From assembly GCA_963921425.1 (NCBI GenBank), contig OY992838.1:20191861-20255860 (forward strand): DNA of 64,000 nt, read 5' to 3'. The position numbers and the translations under genes were made by a program. Of this stretch, positions 24,021 through 38,218 are shown piece after piece. The stretch is from Dryas octopetala. Lineage: Eukaryota; Streptophyta; Magnoliopsida; Rosales; Rosaceae. Under the pieces are notes generated by a model. The model ran no database searches. It saw only the letters and a list, made by a program, of their open reading frames with translations, and was not told where the DNA came from. The first letter of the stretch is position 1, and each line of letters opens with the position of its first letter.

Positions 24021-26841
24021 TAGGGGTGGGCATTAAGACCGAAAATACCGAAATCATACCGTTTCGTGTCATTCCGTATCGTTTGGTCCCGTTCTGTTTT
24101 CAAAACCCATACCGATCTCATACCGTACCAATCCCAAACGGGATAGGATCAAAACTGAATGTTCAATACCGGGATAGTCCCATCCCGTACCAATTAATTA
24201 AAAATTTAATTATTTCATTTTAATAGGCCCAAATAAGTGAATAACACAAAGCCCAATTCATTTTTTGAAAAGTTTTCACCCAAAAACCCAACCCACACCC
24301 AGAGGACCCAAAGGTTCTGCTTTCCCAATTTCTGAATTTTCGAAAGGACCCAGAGGCTAGAAGTCCCATACTGGCAGACTCCCAAAGGCCAAAGTCACCA
24401 TTCACATTCACCAAAGTGTTGCAAACCTTAACCCAACCCTTTCCCAGCACTCTCCCTGAGTCTCAACTTCGCATTGTACTCGCAGAGTCGCAGTCGCAGA
24501 CGAGGACCCCAGCAGCTGTCGCCGTAGCCGTCGCACCACCCTCTTTCGCCGTCGCATCGCATATTCGCACCAGCCTCTCTCTCTCTCTCTCTCCCTCACA
24601 TAGCACTACTGCACCAGCACATTCACACAAGTCCCTCCCCCTCGCATCGCACCATTGCACCAGCCTCTCTCGCCGTCGCATCGCACCTCTCTCGACAGGT
24701 TATGGTAAGTCATAAGTGTTTATACTTTGTGAGTTTGTGATTGAGAATTTGGTTTGTACTTTGTGAGTTTGTGATTGAGCATTCTGGGTTAGATTTGTTA
24801 TTTGGTTTCTAAATTTTTTGATTTGTTCATTGAGCATTCTTTTCTGGGTTAGATTTTTTATTTAGTTTTTGCCTTTCTGGATTTTTTGATTTGTTAATTG
24901 AGCATTCTGGGTTAGATACTTAGATTTGTTATAACTTATTTATTCTGTTAGCCGAAATGGGTTATGGGTTGGGTTTTGTTTATGTCAATTAATATGTTAT
25001 ATGTTATTGGTTAATGGTTATTCAGTTATTGGGTTAGATTTGTTATAACTTATTGGTTCTTATATTATGCAATGTTGATGTTGATTGAGATTTGAGAAGG
25101 CTGATTGAGTATCCTGATTGCCTGAGTGCATTCAGCTGTGCAAATCTAATTAAATTAATAAATTTACAATTGTTCCTATTAGTTTACAATTGTTTATATT
25201 AATTTACAATTTATATGGTATGGTTTATGTAGTCTAATCCCCCCCAGCAGCAGAGTGGCCCGAGTGGGGTTGGTTGTTCTTCAACATGAACCTCACCATC
25301 ACCAATGGGACCGCCATGCCCAGAGTCCAACTCCATGCAAACTGAACATGCAGCAGAAGAGAGCCAGAGCCAATGGGGAGGAAAGAACATGCAATCCCAA
25401 GAAAATGTACCTGTAAGTGAGCTCAATACAGAGAGTAAAGGTAGATTTGCAAACAAGCGTAGTTGGGTTTGGGATCACTTTAAAGAGTATGAGGAAAAGA
25501 AAAGATAATGAAATAGGGAAGATGATTGAAGTAGAAGTTGTTCATAAGAGAGCTAAATGCATATAGTGTCTTAAAGGTTCTTTAGGAGATTATGTTGTTG
25601 ATAGTGGAAAAAATGGGACATCAGGAATGCTTAAACACATTAGAAAATATTACAGATACAACCCACCCAATCAAGATAAAAACGAAAAGATCCATATTGG
25701 TGATAAGATGGTTTCTAGGGGGTTTGTGCAGAGTAATGTTATGGAAACTTGTGTTGAGATGATTATGATTGATGAGCTTTCATTTAGTTTTGTAAAGAAG
25801 ATGAGTTTTTGGAGGCTTTGTAGTGTTGCTTGCCCATTGTTTGATGTCCTTTGCAGGAGAACTATAGTTAAACATTTTCTCAACATGTTTGATGTTCATA
25901 AGGCCAGCTTGAAGAAGGAGTTAAGTGGCTATAGGATCAACCTCACTACTGACACTTGGATAAGTTTCCAAAACTTTAATTATATGGTGCTCATTGCTCA
26001 TTTCATTGATAGTGATTGGAAGTTGCACAAAAGAGTTTTAAACTTTTGTGTGATTCCTAATCACCAAGGGTCCACCATAGGGAAGCTTATTGAGGCTTGT
26101 TTGTTGGAGTGGGGGATAGAGAAGGTCATGGCCATAATTGTTGACAATGCTTCTGCAGATAAAGTAGCCATAGATCAGGTGAGGTCTAAGATGAATAGGT
26201 GGGAGAATTCACGAGTTGTTTTGGGTGGGAAGTATTTGCATGTGAGATGTGTTGCTCACATAACCAATCTAATAGTGGGGAGTGGGTTGAAGAAGCTGAA
26301 TATGTATGTGTTAGCCATTAGGAATGCTATGAAGTTTGTGAGGTCCACTCCACAAAGATTGAAGTATTTTAAATCCTCAGTGGAAAAGGAAAAATTGTCC
26401 ACCAAAAGTCTTGTATGCATAGATGTCCCCACAAGGTGGAATTCAACATTTATAATGTTGGAGGCAGCCTTGAAATTTAAAAAGGCTTATGCAAGAATGG
26501 GGGAGGATGAGGACAGCCCTTTTTTGACTTACTTTAAGGAACCAGATGAAGAATATGATGAGGATGACAATGTGATTAAGAGCAGCGGTAAGCGGTCTAG
26601 GGTTAGACCACCTAATGAGGATGATTGGGAAAAAGCAAGGGTGTTTGTGCAGTTTTTTAGGGTGTTTTATGATGTGACTTTAAGGGTTAGTGCATCTTTG
26701 CACCCCACTATCTACACAACTTTTCATGATCTTTTGGCTATTAACCGTGAGATTAACAGGTTATTTGTGACACCTGAGATGACCACTGGTTCAGAGACTG
26801 AGAAAGTGTGTGTGACTTGGTAGCCAATATATTTGTGACAC
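24021..26841 (+). mobile_element. Ac-like hAT element, 3'-truncated
   Basis: The left end TAGGGGTGGGCATTAAGACC at 24021 is the typical terminus of plant Ac-like hAT elements. The sub-terminal region repeats 'taccgt/accgaaa' words. A transposase frame follows, but the dimerisation domain and right end are absent. The sequence switches at about 26842 to a second copy of hAT A. Confidence 0.75.
25305..26823 (+). pseudogene. Ac-like hAT transposase (RICESLEEPER-like), truncated
   Basis: Codons 25305-25508 give an acidic leader and the start of a BED zinc finger (W-D-H-F). A frame change and a stop near 25566 break the finger. From 25627 a 398-codon open frame follows with its His pair, then T-D-T-W, V-D-N-A-S and the V-R-C-V-A-H motif of the RNase-H-like core, then an acidic insert. 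It stops at a TAG at 26821 before the hAT dimerisation region. It is therefore a fragment, though its core is well preserved. Such transposases can be domesticated; nothing here suggests that for this copy. Confidence 0.8.
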
Positions 26842-27237
26842 TTTCTGTTCTTCTCGATATGTTTCTAATTTCTAATTTTGTACTTTTATTTAAAAATATT
26901 AAAATAATAATCATTAATATTTTTGATAAAATAATAATAATAATATATTAATATTGAATACGAAAGATGTATGAGAATATTTCGGTTACAGACTTACAGT
27001 ATATTGGATTAGTTTACAGTATATGGGATAATGAATATTGGAAGCGTTTCTACTACTTTCCAGTTTCCACTTTTCTGATTATAATAATATTGGACTATTA
27101 GTATATCACTTTTGTGTGATGCTCTGAAGTTTGAATTGGGTCGTTGTTAACTTGTTATTTTGATATTTCAGCTTGATATTTTGAAATATGTTTCTAATTC
27201 TGTTGCTTATACTGTATAAATTATTATGTTCAGAAAA

Positions 27238-28290
27238 ATGAGTCATTTGGATAATAATGCAAATGTTAATGTTAATCCTATTAAGAATACTGAAACTGAG
27301 GTAGATGATCATGCTCCACAGTAGAAGTATGTTAAGAAGCTCGAAAAAATAGGAAAGGGAGGAGGAAATACACAGTTTGAATGTAATTTTTGTCATAAAA
27401 CTTACAGAGGATCCTACTCCAGAGTCAAGTTTCCTTTTTTGAACATTTCGGGAAATGGGATTGCATGTTGAAGCAAGGTTACTGATGAAGTTTATGCAGA
27501 AATGAAAAAACTTGTAAGAGAATGTAAGTAAAGGTTGAAAAGTGCAGCTCCAAGACAAGTTTCTTTGCCCACAACTGGTTCTTTGTGTTATTCTGTGCCT
27601 GTGCATATTCAGCAAAAGAAAAGACAAGCAATGAATGGGCCCCTTGAAAAAGCTTGTCAGAAGAAGGCTAGAGAAGAATGTGATGCATAAGTTGCAAGGA
27701 TGTTTTATATAGGTGGATTGTCCTTTCACCTTGCACGGAATCCACACTATTTAAACTCCTATCTTTGTGCTTCTACGCTTCCAGGATATGTTCCACCGGG
27801 TTACAATGCACTAAGAATTACTCATTTGCAACAAGAGAAGAGCCACATTGAGCGGTGCTTACAACCAATCAAAAGTACATGGAGCACTAACGGTGTAAAT
27901 GTGTATAGTGATGGGTGGACAGATTCACAAAAAAGACCACTTGTCAATGTTATGGCAACTTGTGAAAGCAGGTCTATGTTCTTGAAGGTAATTAATTGTG
28001 AAGGAGAGTACAAGGACAAACATTGTATTGCCAACTTCCTTATCAATCCATTAAGGAAATTGGTTATCAAAATGTGGTTCAAGTAAACACTGATAGTGCA
28101 TCCGTTTGTAGAGCTGCTGGATTACTTGTTGAGGCCAAATATACCAACATCGTTTGGACACCATGTGTGGTTCACACCCTTAATCTTGCTTTGAAGAGCA
28201 TATGCTCACCAAGACTAAATGATGATTGGCATGATGAATGTAGTTGGATTTCAGAGAAAGCTGATGATGTTCGGTTCATAAAAAATTTTA
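27238..28290 (+). pseudogene. hAT A transposase, copy 2, N-terminal half
   Basis: This repeats copy 1 (15978 onward) at high similarity: leader, BED finger near 27375-27470, linker, then DUF659 with S-D-G-W near 27908. It continues past the point where copy 1 was cut and ends at 28290, where the MULE is inserted. Several stops (for example near 27322, 27470 and 27529) and a frame change near 28030 make it non-functional. Confidence 0.85.
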
Positions 28291-31245
28291 GGCTTTTTAG
28301 CAAGATACCTACCTGAACTTTGACTCTATTTGCATGTGGTACCTAAATTAAAAATTGAAGCAAGTTGCCTTCTAAATTAAATTTATTTTGCAAGTTACCA
28401 CCTACATCTAATTCCATCCAAGTTTGTTAGAAAGTTCCGTCAAAAAAATGCATGTGGCGACGCACATGACCCTTTTTCAAGGGTTTTTTGGTCTTTTCAT
28501 AACTGAATGACCATGACCTTTATCCAAAAGGCCTTTTGGATATCCCTTTGTTCTCACTGGTTGAACTTTTTAGAGGAATCTCAACTGTTCTTCAGGTTAG
28601 CTTTGGGGTTTAGTGGGTTGACAGGGAATCTACAAGATTTGTGGGAATATCAACGTTTCGTAGTGAAATTCAATAATTTTGTGGGTCAAATTGGAGATTC
28701 GGTGTGGATTTTGAGATGGAAGGACATGCTAAGACATGTTGGGGACCTCCAGATTGCGATGAGTTGGTTCTTTTCCTCTTCTGTGTGGTCCTTGTGATTT
28801 TTGGCTAATTGACTCACTCACTGCATGCACTTACGCCTCCATTGATTTCTCTCTCTTTCCTCCTCTTTTATCTTTTGTTGTTGTTTTCTTTGCTTTTCAC
28901 TTTTAGTTTGTCATGATATTTAGGATCATTGTATTGGGAAGGTATCTTAATGCTAAGAGATTCATGTATAGCTTATAATATTATAAATAAAATGGCCACT
29001 CTTTTTTTTTTAAGAGAAAAAAAAAACGGTTACTTTAGTTTGGTTAATATTGCATTCATTCTTTATTATGGTTTAAATGTGTGGGTTTGTGCGGTGGTGG
29101 TGGTGTTGGATTTGTTTATTTTTCACCCATTTTTGTCTTCTGGTGTGCCATTAATCATAAGTTGTGTTTATATTGCATTTGTTGACAACAACAAAAAGAA
29201 GTTTAGATTGCATTTGTCTGCTTATATTCAATAGGACAATTGTTTGTTGGTGTTGGTTGTTGGCTTTATTCAATAGGACAATTGTTGTTTTGTTGTTTCT
29301 ATTCAATTAAATACAGTAGGAAGGGATTGTTGGTTTTATTAAGTACATTTGACTGGTTGTTTAGTGTGTGAGATTTCAAATTAAGTGAATATAATTGTTT
29401 TTGTTGTAAGATAAAGTTTGTTTGCATTTTGTTTGTTTATTAGGTGCTGGAGACGATGTGGTGCCATGGTACTTGGAACAAGTATACAACTTTCTTTTGC
29501 TTTCCAACCCCAACCATGACATACCAATTCTTGATGTAGACTCATGAGAGCACCCTCACATGAACCCCAACTCACCAAAACATCCCCACATGAACCCCAA
29601 CTCACCACAGTCTCCTACCACAGCACCATCACACCATTTCCAAAGTTAGTCTGAGTTAATTTATGTGAGTGTAGATCTAGAAGATGATAATTTTGTTGAT
29701 TCAGACTATGAGCAAAGTGATGGTCAAGAGAATATATTGCAGGGTGTTCATGATGATGACTTGTTAGTTGAGAATATGGATGATGTGGAAGAGGATCATG
29801 TGGCATTGGTCTCAACAGGTAAAGGAATGGAAAATTTTGGATTTGGTGATGTTGTGACACACTCTGAAGAATCAGATGAGTTAAGGAGCTTAGTTCAAGG
29901 TGGGCTTAGTGTTTGCAAATCCTGATGAGTTTAGAGAGGCAGTGAGGGAGTATGCCATTAAGCAGGGCAAAACCATAAAGTTTGTGTTGAATGAAGGTTA
30001 TAAACTCCAAGTACAATGTGAGGTATTGCTAGCAGGGAAGGAAAAGCCAAAACATGGGGGGTACATAATGAGAAATAATGCCAATGCGATAAAGAAAAAA
30101 AAGAAGGGTAGGAAACCATTTGACACCATATGTCCATAGAAGCTCTATGCATCTAGGATTGATGACACAGAGACTGTAGTTGTGAAGTCAGACAAGAAAA
30201 GGCATGAGTACTGCAATAGGGTATAAAGAAACTCAAGTTGTATAGCCACATGGCTAGCAAAGAAGTATGCTGATGATCTTATGAATGATCCCAAGTGGGA
30301 TGTCACAGCATTTCAAAAAAGAGTGAGGAAGGAGTGGGATATGAATGTTTCATTGTGGAGGATATACCAAGCAAGGTATAAGGCATCGGCTTATATTGAA
30401 GGCACTTATAAGGAGCAGTATGCCAAGTTGAGAGATTATGGTGAAGAGCTTTTAAAAACTAATCTAGGTAGCACAGTGCTGATCAAGAGTGATTTGGATA
30501 AAGAGAAGCCAAGATTTGAGAGGTTTTATGTTTGTTTTGAGGCAACAAGGAAAGGATTTGTGGATGGGTGCAGGCCTGTAGTAGGGTTAGATGGATACTA
30601 CATAAAGGGCCCTCATCCAGGTCAATTGCTTGCTGCTATGAGTATAGATGCTAACAATGGCATGTATCCAATAACATATGCTATTGTAGAAATTGAAAAT
30701 AGAGATACTTGGACCTAGTTCTTAGGGCATTTTATTAAGAATGTTGAGCTTGTTAATAGTCAAGGGTGAGTTTTCATAATTGATAAGCAAAAAGGACTAC
30801 AGAATGCCTTGAAGGAGATTGTACCAGATGCAGAACACAGACATTGTGTTAGGCATCTGTACAACAATTTTAAACTGAAGCATCTTGGCTTAAGGTTAAA
30901 GAATAGAGTATGGGCAGCTGCTAGATCAACCACTGTCCCTTACTTCAACACTGAAATGAAAGAGGCTGCAAGTTGAGGATGGTGAGGCTGCAAGTCTAGT
31001 GATCTATGTTGTATATGTCCATACCATTTAAGAATAGTTTCTCTTATATGGGTGTCACTCTCAAGGTTTCTCTAATACAATAGTTTTTAGTCCTATCTTT
31101 TCTAGTCACTCCTATCATCAATCTTAGCATTTCTCATTTCATGGATGCATTGCGCTTACTTTTTCTTTAATTTCTTGCATTATGTCCCCTAAATGTATAA
31201 TCTTCTTAGTCCAGCCTATTATGACAACCAATCTTCATTCTGTGA

Positions 31246-31359
<114 letters not shown>

Positions 31360-31857
31360 TACATACAAAAGACTGTTAGAATTTTGATGTCTTAAGGGTA
31401 TAATTCAGCATTTTAATGTTTACTCATGGCTGCATTTTATCATGGACCTCTTCTTGGATATACAGGTTTTGATGATGGTTGCTATTGAGATTGGAGTCAT
31501 GACCTTCTTGTTGCGCGGAAGGTTAGATCATTGTTTGATTGTACATGATCTGTAGCTCTGTAGATGATATGGTAAGAAATCTACTTGGTTGCAATCTTAC
31601 ATTGTATTAGATTAATTTTCTTTCCTACTGAGCTGCTCTTTGGTCTTGATCCTCTTTTCTTTATTACTTATGTGTACACAACTTTAAGAAACAAACCAGA
31701 AACTAGGAAGAATAAATGGATTTCTTTTGTTCTCTTTTTTTTCCTCATTTTTCCGTTTGTTTTGGGTTTCAGATTTCAATTAATGTTCTAAATGGATTTT
31801 GTTTAAGCTAGATATGTCTGTTGTTTTTGGTAACATACTGTCATTTGAATACGACAG

Positions 31858-32364
31858 CCATTAAATATGATTGCTTGCTGGGCTGAAGATCCCTATGGGG
31901 AATCTTATAAGAAGCATTTTGCAAGGGTTTCAGATTACGTATGGGTGGCAGAAGATGGAATAACAATGCAGGTTTGTATAACTGTTTCCCCCTACTGTTT
32001 GCTCAGGTTTTAAGTTCAAATTGGTTGGAAGTGCTACTTGGGCCACCAAAGTACTGATTTTGATACTTTCTATTCATATGCAGAGTTTTGGTAGTCAGGC
32101 GTGGGATGCTAGTCTTTCCATTCAAGCTTTGATTGCTGGAAATCTCACTGATGAACTTGGACCCGTACTTAAGAAAGCACATGATTACGGATTACCTGAA
32201 GAAATCTCATGTTTCTGTTATTTTCTCTACTTCTCTGTTTACTATATAGTATATACTTTGTTCATGAAGCGTCTTATTTTCTCCTTCTACATTTTTAGTC
32301 AGCTAAAATATTAATTTACTTGTAATGGTCTAGGTTAGGGAAAATCCTTCTGGTGACTTTTTAC
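31858..32364 (+). pseudogene. Captured fragment of an oxidosqualene cyclase gene
   Basis: Three consecutive exons can be read. The first is 31858-31971 (L-N-M ... C-W ... E-D-P ... V-A-E-D-G). The second is about 32084-32210 (S-F-G-S-Q-x-W-D ... K-K-A-H-D). The third starts near 32337 (E-N-P-S-G-D-F). They match triterpene cyclases such as beta-amyrin or lupeol synthase. Introns with GT-AG ends are retained, so capture was from DNA. No catalytic DCTAE region is present. Confidence 0.75.
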
Positions 32365-32373
32365 TTTTTTAGC

Positions 32374-32466
32374 CCATTTTCGTCACATTTCTAAAGGAGC
32401 ATGGACTTTCTCTGATTGAGACCATGGATGGCAAGTTTCTGACTGTGCTGCAGAAGCTCTGGAGGT
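32374..32466 (+). pseudogene. Exon-like fragment of unknown gene
   Basis: An open frame of about 31 codons with a good GTATTG donor reads like a real exon (F-L-K-E-H-G-L-S-L-I-E-T-M-D-G-K). I do not recognise the parent gene. Confidence 0.35.
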
Positions 32467-32593
32467 ATTGTTTTTTTACTCACATGCTTTCAGAAGTTGA
32501 GGGTTGAGCTTTAAACATAACAATTATATATTGCTTACAGCATATACCATTGTATTAGTTATCATTGCTTACAGCCATAGCATATATCATAAG

Positions 32594-32668
32594 AGTCACA
32601 GCCTTATGGATATTGTGGAGAAAAGCGGTGGTCAGTACCATGTATTAATTATCATTGCAGATGGCCAG
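32594..32668 (+). pseudogene. Captured fragment of RGLG-type copine/vWA gene
   Basis: Twenty-five codons read S-G-G-Q-Y-H-V-L and I-I-A-D-G-Q before a GT donor. This is a hallmark of the vWA/copine domain of plant RGLG RING ubiquitin ligases. It is a single exon piece. Confidence 0.55.
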
Positions 32669-32751
32669 GTTTACATCTAGAGCCCTCTCTCTACCTCCTC
32701 TTTTTCCTTAATGCATGTGAACAATCTTTACTAAGTACGGCTTCCTTGATT

Positions 32752-32876
32752 TCATGAAGGTTATGGTAGATTACTGTAAAGACTACGCCTATTCACAAGG
32801 CTATCTAGCATTTGATGAAAAAAAAATGGAGGCTGCGTTCTTATCTTTTGAAAAAGGAAAAAAGGGTAATTTGATA
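32752..32876 (+). pseudogene. Exon-like fragment of unknown gene
   Basis: A frame with V-D-Y-C-K-D-Y-A and L-A-F-D-E-K-K-M-E-A-A-F looks protein-coding and differs from transposon proteins. I cannot name the source. Confidence 0.3.
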
Positions 32877-33629
32877 TACACACATATTATAATTTTGAAA
32901 GGTCAACAATTAATTAGTTTAGAAAAGCATTGTTCTCAAGAAAACAATGTTATAATAAATTCAAGTAATTCTTTAACTTAAGACCACATTATACAACATA
33001 GTTCTGATTATAAGTTTTAGATTGGCCTTGAATTTCTTGTAATTTTCTTATCACTTTCACTACCATTCAAGGTTTAAGAAGCATTCTTGTGTCCTCAACT
33101 GCAGTAGCTTATGAAATTGAATAGGGTCATGGCATATATCAAATAAAAAAGGCAAGCATTACCCCCTACCCTCTGTTTTGTCTAATAACTAAATGGTTGC
33201 ATGTACTGTATGTAATTATTTGTTTTATTTCATTTACTTAACCACATCTATTATACACTTAAATAAAATACAAGTTTAAGCTTCTGAATACTGAAAGTGT
33301 TAATAGCATTCATACTTCTGTGGTGGTGTTTCTAAAAAATAAAACAAAAATGGGCATAGTTATGCTAGTGTTAGCTCTTATAGGATGGCTTTTTAACTAA
33401 TTAGCTCAAGTATATATATTTTTCCATTTTGTTCATTAGGTTCCAGGAAGTCGAGGATGACTAAAAGGAGGCCTTGAATTTGGATAATCCCTATAGAAAA
33501 GGCATGACGTGCAACAACTAGCAGAAACTTGGAGAATTGAAAGAATCCATTGAGAGTATGTATAAAGTGAACTATGAATTTGTTTCATGATGCTATTATT
33601 GCTGATTATTGCTGTTTCTCACCTTGCAG

Positions 33630-33720
33630 AGTGGAAAGTCTACAGCTATCTATGCTTGTGCACAAGATGAAGGGTTTGTTACAAGCCTTGTAAAAAGTGC
33701 AAGAAGTATGGGAACAATGC
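33630..33720 (+). pseudogene. Captured P-loop fragment, ATAD5-like
   Basis: Right after a TTGCAG acceptor the frame reads S-G-K-S-T-A-I-Y-A-C-A. This resembles the Walker A exon of plant ATAD5/ELG1-like clamp-unloader ATPases. It is short, so the assignment is tentative. Confidence 0.4.
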
Positions 33721-36614
33721 AGATGTAGAAAGGTTCAAAAGTTGGTCTCAAAGTTTTTAAACCATGTCATGCCTTTATAGTTTGTGTAACAAGTACTTTT
33801 TTCTATGTATAGCTCATCAAGCTACTTTACAATTAATTTATTGGGGTGTTAATTGGCAATGGATGTGTGAATGAGTTTGCTGTGACTTTGTAAACTTAAA
33901 TTCCAATTTAATGAATTCATGAATATTTTTGAGTTGTCCATATTTGTGGATTTAATTGGATGCAAGCAGGGATTTAGTGAGATTTAATTTCAATTGGATC
34001 CAAGCAGAGATGTTAAAATGTGAATCAAATAAATAACAGTTGTCAATTTAAAAATATTGTGTTAGTCAAACCTAGACAACAGTTTTAGTTGATTAATCAT
34101 TGTGATAATCAAACCTAGACAACGATTTTAGCAGAAAACAAGTTGTGGATAATTAAATTAAATAACGATTTTTAGTTATAAACAGATGTGTATATGTGAT
34201 TAAAACAACATGTTTTAGCTAAACCTATTGTTTGGAGATGCATTACACAACGGTTTTATATAATCAACAGATGTGTATATGTAATTTAAACAACATTTTT
34301 GAGTAAAAACTGTTATTGAGTATCTTTGCTAACAATATTCCTACCAATTTTATACCTAATTATGCAACGGTTTTTCTTAAAACTGATGTTTAACAGTGCT
34401 TTGGACCACATTTATAGTAAATAAGCATTGTGAGATCATTACTAATACAATAGTTTTATATCTGTTAATGTTGTGTATTGTGCTTCGAGACAACCGTTTT
34501 CGACGAAATCATGCATTTTGGTGGACACTAGACAACAGTTTTTTACCGTTGTCTAAATATGCTATAGATGTCACTCGCCTAGACGACGAAATTTTGGGTA
34601 AATAGACAACGGTTTTTTACCGTTGTCTATTAACTTCATTGTTGTAGTGAAGGCTTACAGTCCCTATATCCATCTAATGGCTAGCCAAGAATTCTGGCCT
34701 GAGTCAGGACATGATCCAATTCTACCCCCTCATTATCACAAGCAAGCAGGCAGACCCAAAAAGGCCAGAATTAGAGAAGCTAATGAGCCACCCCTACCAC
34801 TAGCAAACCAAGGTAGGTTACCAAGGACATACATCAAAATCAAGTGCAGAAAATGTGGCTAAGAAGGACACAATGTCCAATCTTGTGGTAGGGATAAGAG
34901 ACAAGCCTCTACATCTGCATCACAAGTAATGGAATAATTCTAATTTACTTAACTTAATAAACACAAGTTTTAGTTTACTTACAAGTCAATCTCATTTGGG
35001 AATGTTTTTTGTACGTTGGAGCAGCTCAAGACTCGCACCCAAGTGCATCATCATTTAATGGTTCGCAGGTAATGGCTTGAAATGGAATTAAATGGTATGT
35101 GATAATGGCATGAGTGTTAATTTTGTTGATTTATGGTATTAGAATGGTTAGCAGATAAGGCAACCAATCAATAAGCTTTTGAGAATCTAATGTTTGTTAA
35201 GTCATACTACAGCTAGCTAACATAATTCAAATTGCATTTGTAGGTTCAAAATTGTACAACTCCATCTCAACCTGTAATGCAAGCCAATAATTTTGCATCA
35301 CAACCTAATACTCTAGGGGTACAGAGTAAGAGGCACAAATCCCCTGCAAAGAGACAATTCCCAAAAATAACCAAGACTGCTGTGCAGAATAGGCCTTTTG
35401 GTTTTTGAGTTTAAAATAGCTGCAGACATTATTGGTTTTTAAGTTTAACAATGTTGAATACATGACAAGTTTTTGAGTTAATCATGGCAATTGTTTTTGG
35501 AACTCTAATATATTTTGGATACTATGATGTTGTAGTTGAATTTTGTTTGAATTTGGGAATGAAATATGGTGCAAGTTTAACTTACATGTAGGAATGAAAT
35601 TTGGGAATGCAGGCTGACTAGTTTATGCTTGTTTTCAGATTTATGGATGCAAAATAATGTCCTTTTGGGAAGACATAATGGCCCAATTTCAAGTTACATA
35701 TGCACAGGATTTCTTTTGATTGAGTGGGTGGTTTTAATTAATTTTTGCATGGGTGATTTTTTTGTTTTGTTTTTTTCAATTTGGGTATTAGGATTTTGAT
35801 TGAGGGTCATTCGATTACATGCATGTTGATTGTTGATCGATGTGGGTTTCTAAAGATTAATTAATTTCATCCAGTTTATGTTCTTAGTTTCTCTTTTATT
35901 GCTAGCTTCTCCTATTCATTAATTTAAATTCAATTTTCTGTTTTTTGTGTTTCTGGGTTGTATAAATCAAAGTTGTGTTTTGTTGGTGGAGTTCATTGAT
36001 AACAATTGCCTAGAATTGCAAATCTAGTGTAGAAGGGGATGATCTCATGATGTCATCAGCCTTTGATTTACTCTATCTGCCTATAGATTTTCAGTATGTA
36101 CTTAATTAAAAATGTATCAAAAATGGTTGGGCTAGGTTAGGTGTTTTAGCTAACGCCACTGTTGGTCATTCAGCTATAAAGACCAAAAAAACCCTGAAAA
36201 AGGGTCATGTGCATCGCACATGCGTTTTTTGGACGAAACTTTCTAACAGACTTGGATAGAATTAGATGTAGGTGGGACGGAACTTTCTAACAGACTTGGA
36301 TGAAATTAGATGTAGGTGGTAACTTGCAAAATAAATTTAATTCATGAGGCAACTTGCTTCAATTTTTAATTTAGGTGGTACATGCAAATAGAGTCAAAGT
36401 TCAGGTGAGTGTCTTGCTAAAAAGCCAAAATTTTACTATGAACCATAGTATGAGATTGAGTATGTATAAGGACCACTGCAAATTGAAGTTGCTCTTCATT
36501 GCTCAAACAAGGTTTGTTTCTAAGCATTCTATATTTGTTGTTTTTTCTCAAAATTTTTATAATAATTTTGGTTGGTGAAGAAATTCTCATGTCTAGACAC
36601 TTTTTTTTGGTTAG

Positions 36615-36960
36615 TACCTCAAGTTTGCCTCGTATTGCAAATTGGTACCCCCAGTTCAATTTTCAACGATTTAGTACCTCAACTTTAATTTTTTGATAAA
36701 AAAGTACCTCTGTTAAGCCTTCCGTCAAAAAAATCGTTAAATGTTGACGTGACATGTTACTGTAATGACTTTAATTTATTAAAAATAGCCACATGGAAAA
36801 ATAAATAATAAAATATTTTTAAAATAAAAATAAATTAAAAAAAAAACCTTTTAAAACCCACAATTAAATTAAAAAACAAAAAAAACCAAAACTAAAGTAA
36901 AAAACCAAAAATCACCCTAAACCCACAATCAATAGTTAATTTCTGTGTATTTTATTTGAT
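36615..36960. mobile_element. Truncated MULE-type MITE end
   Basis: The words 'agtacctcaa' and 'ggtacccc' and the order of sequence resemble the left inverted repeat of the element at 8545-10736. No right end was found before 37300. This looks like a one-ended remnant. Confidence 0.4.
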
Positions 36961-38218
36961 ATCATGATGCTCGATCTTTCTTGATCCACGTAACATGGAC
37001 TAAATTGATGTGTGCCAAAAGTGCACATGCCCTCATAACTAAGCACTTAACTTGATTCCCAACAATATGAAAATAATGGATTAACCATTAATTGTAGAGT
37101 TTTGTGTTATGGATGCATCAGCATGAATTAATTAATTATCTCCATTTTTATTGGTCAGGAAAATCATTTCATGAAAATGGATGGGCCTATTAATTATCTC
37201 CATTTTATATGCCCATGATTTCACCTTACGTGCATTCTTGTAGATCCAAGTTATCAAGTTGCCCATGATTTTATATGCCCATCATTTCATGTAGATCCAA
37301 GTGCATTCTTGGCCTATGTATTTCGGCTTGATATTTTGACTATATGTATCTATTTGAGGTTTGCTTCAACACTTGTGATGATTAGAAAATTTAACGAAGT
37401 AAAGGAAGGTCTACAACAAATGGTGATTAGTCCAAACTGGTCTTTATATAAAGAGAATGATCCGAGCAAAACAAGAGCAGTGAAGCAAAAGATATTGGAT
37501 GAATACTTTTGGGATGAGCTAGATTGATTATATACTTTCCTTTACAGTTCCTATATATGAGATGATTAGGATGGCTGACACAGATAAACCATGTCTTCAC
37601 TTAGTTTATGAGTGGTGGGATACCATGATAGAGAAAGTGAAGGCAGCTATCTATAGGAATGAGCACAAGCAACTACATGAATATAGCGACTTCTTTGATG
37701 TGGTGTATATCATTTTAGTGGAGCACACCACTACATTGTTTGGCTCATTCTTTAAATCCTAGGTAAGTATTATGTGCTTCTTTCCTTTTAAAGTCTTTAA
37801 AATTTATTTTTAATTTTTTTATTATAATTTTATAAAATTATATCATTATTTACTTATAGGTATTATAGTCCAAAATGGCTTCAAGAAGATCCTAGCTATG
37901 TTGCTCCACACCAAGATGTCGAGATTACAAGGGAAAGAAAAAAGTGTCTTGAGAAATACTTTTCGAATGAGCAAGCTAGAAGAGATATCAATGTGGAGTA
38001 TGCCTATTTTTCAATGTGCTTGGGTGACTTTGGAGCTATTGATGCTATGAATGATATGTTTCTCATAGAACTTATAATGTGGTGGCCATAGCTTTGAATC
38101 TACTTGGACAACCTTGTTCCTCCTCGTGTTGTGAAAGGAATTGGAGTACGTATAGTCATTCACTCTTTAAGAAGGAACAAGTTACAAAGAAGGTGTTACT
38201 CAAATGTGGGATGTTGGA

